NCBI GenBank assembly: GCA_947464885.1
Contig: CANHYZ010000008.1
Coordinates: 1-17,571 of the forward strand
Source: Flavobacteriales bacterium
Lineage (GTDB): Bacteria > Bacteroidota > Bacteroidia > Flavobacteriales_D > Sanyastnellaceae
Direction: 5' to 3'
Length of the DNA stretch: 17,571 nt
The translations under genes were made by a program, and so were the position numbers. Position 1 is the first letter of the stretch, and each line of letters starts with the position of its first letter. The notes below the pieces were generated by a model that did no database searches, had not been told where the DNA came from, and saw only the letters and a program-made list of their open reading frames with translations. This document shows positions 15,747 through 17,571 of the stretch, piece by piece.

Positions 15747-15761
15747 TCCAAAGAAATCATC

Positions 15762-15790
15762 AAACTTCCGCTTTATGGCGGAAGTTTTTT
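15762..15790 (+). terminator. Rho-independent terminator between the two DUF1573 genes
   Basis: A perfect 10-bp stem (15762-15771 with 15778-15787, arms AAACTTCCGC and GCGGAAGTTT) has a 6-nt loop and continues into a T run to 15790. It starts 15 bp after the first DUF1573 stop and ends 21 bp before the second start, so the second gene would depend on read-through or on a promoter overlapping this hairpin. Confidence 0.88.
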
Positions 15791-15811
15791 ATGCTATAAA
15801 ACTCCAACACC

Positions 15812-16264
15812 ATGAAAAAGATTTTCTTCTGCCTCTCATTGGCAATGACAACAGCACTGAGTGCTTTCGCACAGCCTGAACTGGTTACAGGTCCCGCCCT
15901 GACCCTTGACAAAGACACACACGACTACGGTGATATCGCATTCGATGCGAACGGCGCTTGCCAATTCACCGTAACCAACACGGGTACAGAACCTTTGATT
16001 CTCTCAGGATGTCAGGGTTCATGCGGTTGCACAGTGCCAAAGTGCGATCCGAATCCAATTGCTCCGGGTGCAACGTCATTCATCGATGTGAAGTATGACA
16101 CCAAGCGTCCCGGCCCATTCCAGAAATCAGTTACCATTAATTCCAATGCAGTGAACGCACCGGTGAAAGTGGTAACCATCAAAGGAAACGTTGGTCCTGA
16201 TCCGGCCTCTATTCCAAGCGGTGCTCCTGAGAAAGCTCCCGTTGGTGCTCCGGTAAAACAATAA
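15812..16264 (+). CDS. DUF1573 secreted protein, copy 2 (tandem paralogue)
   Basis: This 150-residue protein aligns with the preceding one without gaps. By eye about 101 of 150 positions are identical, rising in the core: residues 71-80 (CGCTVPKCDP) are unchanged and VKYDTKRPGP is conserved. The signal peptide (1-20, MKKIFFCLSL... AFA/Q) has diverged most. The mature part is one DUF1573 domain with the same Cys67-x3-Cys71-x-Cys73-x4-Cys78 cluster and a Pro/Ala tail (PSGAPEKAPVGAPVKQ). It is an intact tandem duplicate, not a pseudogene. No promoter with TAnnTTTG is visible in the 65-bp gap, which is mostly occupied by the terminator of copy 1, so its expression relative to copy 1 is unclear. 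A second terminator follows. Function is unknown. Confidence 0.93.
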   Translation: MKKIFFCLSLAMTTALSAFAQPELVTGPALTLDKDTHDYGDIAFDANGACQFTVTNTGTEPLILSGCQGSCGCTVPKCDPNPIAPGATSFIDVKYDTKRPGPFQKSVTINSNAVNAPVKVVTIKGNVGPDPASIPSGAPEKAPVGAPVKQ

Positions 16265-16287
16265 GGAAAACACTTTTTACAAAGCAT

Positions 16288-16313
16288 AAAGGCTGCCGCA
16301 AGGCAGCCTTTTT
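16288..16313 (+). terminator. Rho-independent terminator after the second DUF1573 gene
   Basis: A perfect 10-bp stem (16288-16297 with 16302-16311, arms AAAGGCTGCC and GGCAGCCTTT) closes on a GCAA tetraloop of the GNRA class and is followed by a run of five T (16309-16313). It begins 23 bp after the stop codon. Confidence 0.92.
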
Positions 16314-16590
16314 CATTTCCTTCAATGAGATCTCCCTTCGTTACTAGGTCCCATCCTTATATACAAGAGCTGCAAAGTTCAAATTCATCCTTCAGCGAGC
16401 GATTGGAAATACTTTAAAAGACCACCCGTCTGAAAGTAGTTTGAATCATACCTAATGCCTTTGAAGGGTTGTTCAAGGTGAAAGTACACGGCATACCTCC
16501 ATCACAGAAACAGATGCTTCGTGCGCTTCGCGGCGAAGATCATCGCCATGGGCTTTTTTCGCAACCTTCCATCTTAGGATTATTCAACCC
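16314..16590. other. gene-free intergenic region, no gene recognised
   Basis: About 280 bp lies between the terminator of the DUF1573 pair and that of the convergent T9SS gene. No ORF here has a recognisable product. The only structures seen are a weak hairpin at 16410-16438 (TACTTT and AGAC arms around CACCC) and a short GC dyad CTTCGCGGCGAAG near 16527-16539. Neither has a T run or a recognised RNA family pattern. Because both flanking genes converge, no promoter is required here. Confidence 0.5.
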
Positions 16591-16628
16591 AAAAAAAGAG
16601 GCCGTCTCGTTTAGAACGAGACGGCCTC
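16591..16628 (-). terminator. strong Rho-independent terminator of the right-hand T9SS gene
   Basis: A perfect 14-bp stem (16598-16611 with 16615-16628, containing GAGGCCGTCTCGTT) has a 3-nt loop. On the minus strand it is followed directly by seven T (16591-16597). It lies 25 bp past the stop codon of the minus-strand gene ending at 16654. Confidence 0.95.
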
Positions 16629-16653
16629 CAATTATTTCGAGCAATAGCCTTCT

Positions 16654-17571
16654 TTAGATGCGCTGAACGCGGATCGATTGAACGCTATTTGCGCTTTGGA
16701 TCTTGATCGTGTACATACCACGTGGCATGGTCGTCATATCCACCACAACGGTTGAGGTCATTGGGTTTAAGCTTACAACACGCTTACCTGTAATGTCGTA
16801 CACCTCAATGAGGTTTACAGCAGCACCTTGAGCATTCGTGATTGTGAACAATCCTTCAGATGGATTAGGATATACAACGAAGGTTGTCTCTACTTCATAA
16901 ACTGAAACCACACCTTCACAAATACAAGCGGCATTGTAAACATCATTTACGGTATTAGGATCTCCATCATCACAGCTGTCGCCAACGGAATAGCAAGAGC
17001 CATCTTCCACGGTAGCAGCGCTATTGTAGTTACAAGCTGTTGCATCCATGCAACCGGCTACAGCAGTAGCAGAGCAAATGCAATCAGCATCGTAAATCTC
17101 GCCCGTAGTGTTTGGATCACCATCGTCGCATGGATCAGCAGGGAATGCACAAGTGCCGTTATCTACCGTTGCCACTGCATCGTAATTACAAGCAGCAATG
17201 TTCATACAACCACCAATGGCTGTTGCAGAGCACTCGCAGTTTGAATCCCAGATTTCACCTGTTGTATTCGGATCACTATCATCGCAAGGCTCGCCCTGGA
17301 AGTAGCATGAACCATCATCTACGTTCGCATCCATGTTATAATTGCATGCTGTAGACACCATACAACCGGCAACCGGCATAGAGCATCCGCACATGCTGTC
17401 GTAGATTTCACCCATAGTGTTTGGATCGCCGTCATCGCAAGGATCGCCAGGGAACAGGCATGAGAAATCTTCAATCGCAGCATCCGGGTTGTAGTTACAC
17501 GCTTCCATAGCAGTGCAGCCTGAAATCAATTCACAAGGGCTGCCCGGCAATTGCAGGGCGCACATGATACG
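16654..17571 (-). CDS. T9SS-exported Cys/Asp-repeat protein, C-terminal part, 5' end outside window
   Basis: The frame is open to the right edge (Arg-Ile precede the Met at 17563-17565), so that Met is internal and the N-terminus is missing. Numbering from this Met, residues 16-217 hold four tandem units of about 52 residues. Each joins a GCMxxxACNYNxxAxxDDGSC module to a PCDDGDPNTxGEIYDxxCxC module. The first half is the same module as in the 996-residue protein encoded at 12176-15166. A type A T9SS sorting domain ends the protein (about 229-303: FVVYPNPSEGLFTI, VYDITGKRVVSL, MPRGMYTIKIQS). The high Cys and Asp content suggests disulfide-bonded, possibly calcium-binding stalk repeats, so a surface adhesin or a stalk carrying an N-terminal domain outside the window is plausible. 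A strong terminator follows. The catalytic or binding part, if any, cannot be seen. Confidence 0.9.
   Translation of the reverse strand, partial: RIMCALQLPGSPCELISGCTAMEACNYNPDAAIEDFSCLFPGDPCDDGDPNTMGEIYDSMCGCSMPVAGCMVSTACNYNMDANVDDGSCYFQGEPCDDSDPNTTGEIWDSNCECSATAIGGCMNIAACNYDAVATVDNGTCAFPADPCDDGDPNTTGEIYDADCICSATAVAGCMDATACNYNSAATVEDGSCYSVGDSCDDGDPNTVNDVYNAACICEGVVSVYEVETTFVVYPNPSEGLFTITNAQGAAVNLIEVYDITGKRVVSLNPMTSTVVVDMTTMPRGMYTIKIQSANSVQSIRVQRI
16915..17520 (-). repeat. four tandem Cys/Asp repeats of about 52 residues (about 156 bp)
   Basis: Units begin with GCT/GCM at residues 16, 67, 119 and 171 of the partial protein, giving spacings of 51, 52 and 52 residues. Highly conserved positions are ACNY, the D/EDGSC or DNGTC end of the first half, PCDDGDPNT, GEIYD and the final CxC. 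The last unit is the most diverged (SCDDGDPNTVNDVYN). More units may lie beyond the right edge. Confidence 0.88.

Noticed and set aside
16469..16657. 62-codon open frame in the gap right of the DUF1573 genes
   Set aside because: It runs through the 14-bp terminator stem of the opposite gene, has no recognisable product and no promoter or ribosome site.

Overview
The window looks like an ordinary chromosomal segment of a Bacteroidota bacterium, most likely Flavobacteriales. Four things point there. Three large secreted proteins end in C-terminal sorting domains of the type IX secretion system (T9SS; 'YPNP...G.Y.I'). Two promoters match the Bacteroidota -33/-7 consensus (TTG, 18 bp, TAnnTTTG). 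Clear Shine-Dalgarno sequences are scarce. The gene families are typical of the phylum: TonB-dependent receptor, short Ppx, DUF1573, M43 protease with PKD. The order-level guess is inference. I saw no tRNA, rRNA, CRISPR array, insertion sequence or phage gene.

Layout, left to right. (1) The 3' part of valS (+) is cut by the left edge and ends one base before the stop of a convergent GAF-domain histidine kinase (-). (2) A secreted M43 (pappalysin-type) metalloprotease (-) has a strong promoter and terminator, and a beta-rich domain of about 200 residues lies inside its catalytic domain. (3) Divergent from it (+) is a 171-residue membrane-anchored protein, then a TonB-dependent outer-membrane receptor resembling haem/haemoglobin receptors. 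(4) A polyphosphate operon follows, ppk1 then ppx, 12 bp apart, with ppx starting at TTG. (5) Next is a 996-residue T9SS-exported mosaic protein with a four-unit, 24-residue Cys/Asp repeat and a duplicated Ig-like domain pair. (6) Two tandem DUF1573 paralogues are about two thirds identical, with a terminator hairpin between them and another after the second. (7) A gene-free gap of about 390 bp ends in a 14-bp-stem terminator serving the last gene. (8) The last gene (-) is the 3' part of another T9SS-exported protein, carrying four Cys/Asp-rich repeats of about 52 residues and cut by the right edge.

How the genes fit together: ppk1 and ppx make and degrade inorganic polyphosphate. The three T9SS cargo proteins are surface or secreted products of independent transcription units. 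The 171-residue protein and the TonB receptor probably form one uptake-related unit. The most interesting signals are the domain inserted between the zinc motif and Met-turn of the protease, the Cys/Asp module shared by two nearby but oppositely oriented T9SS proteins, the tandem DUF1573 pair split by a terminator with a conserved four-Cys cluster, and the uncharacterised partner of the TonB receptor. I found no convincing wholly new multi-gene system.
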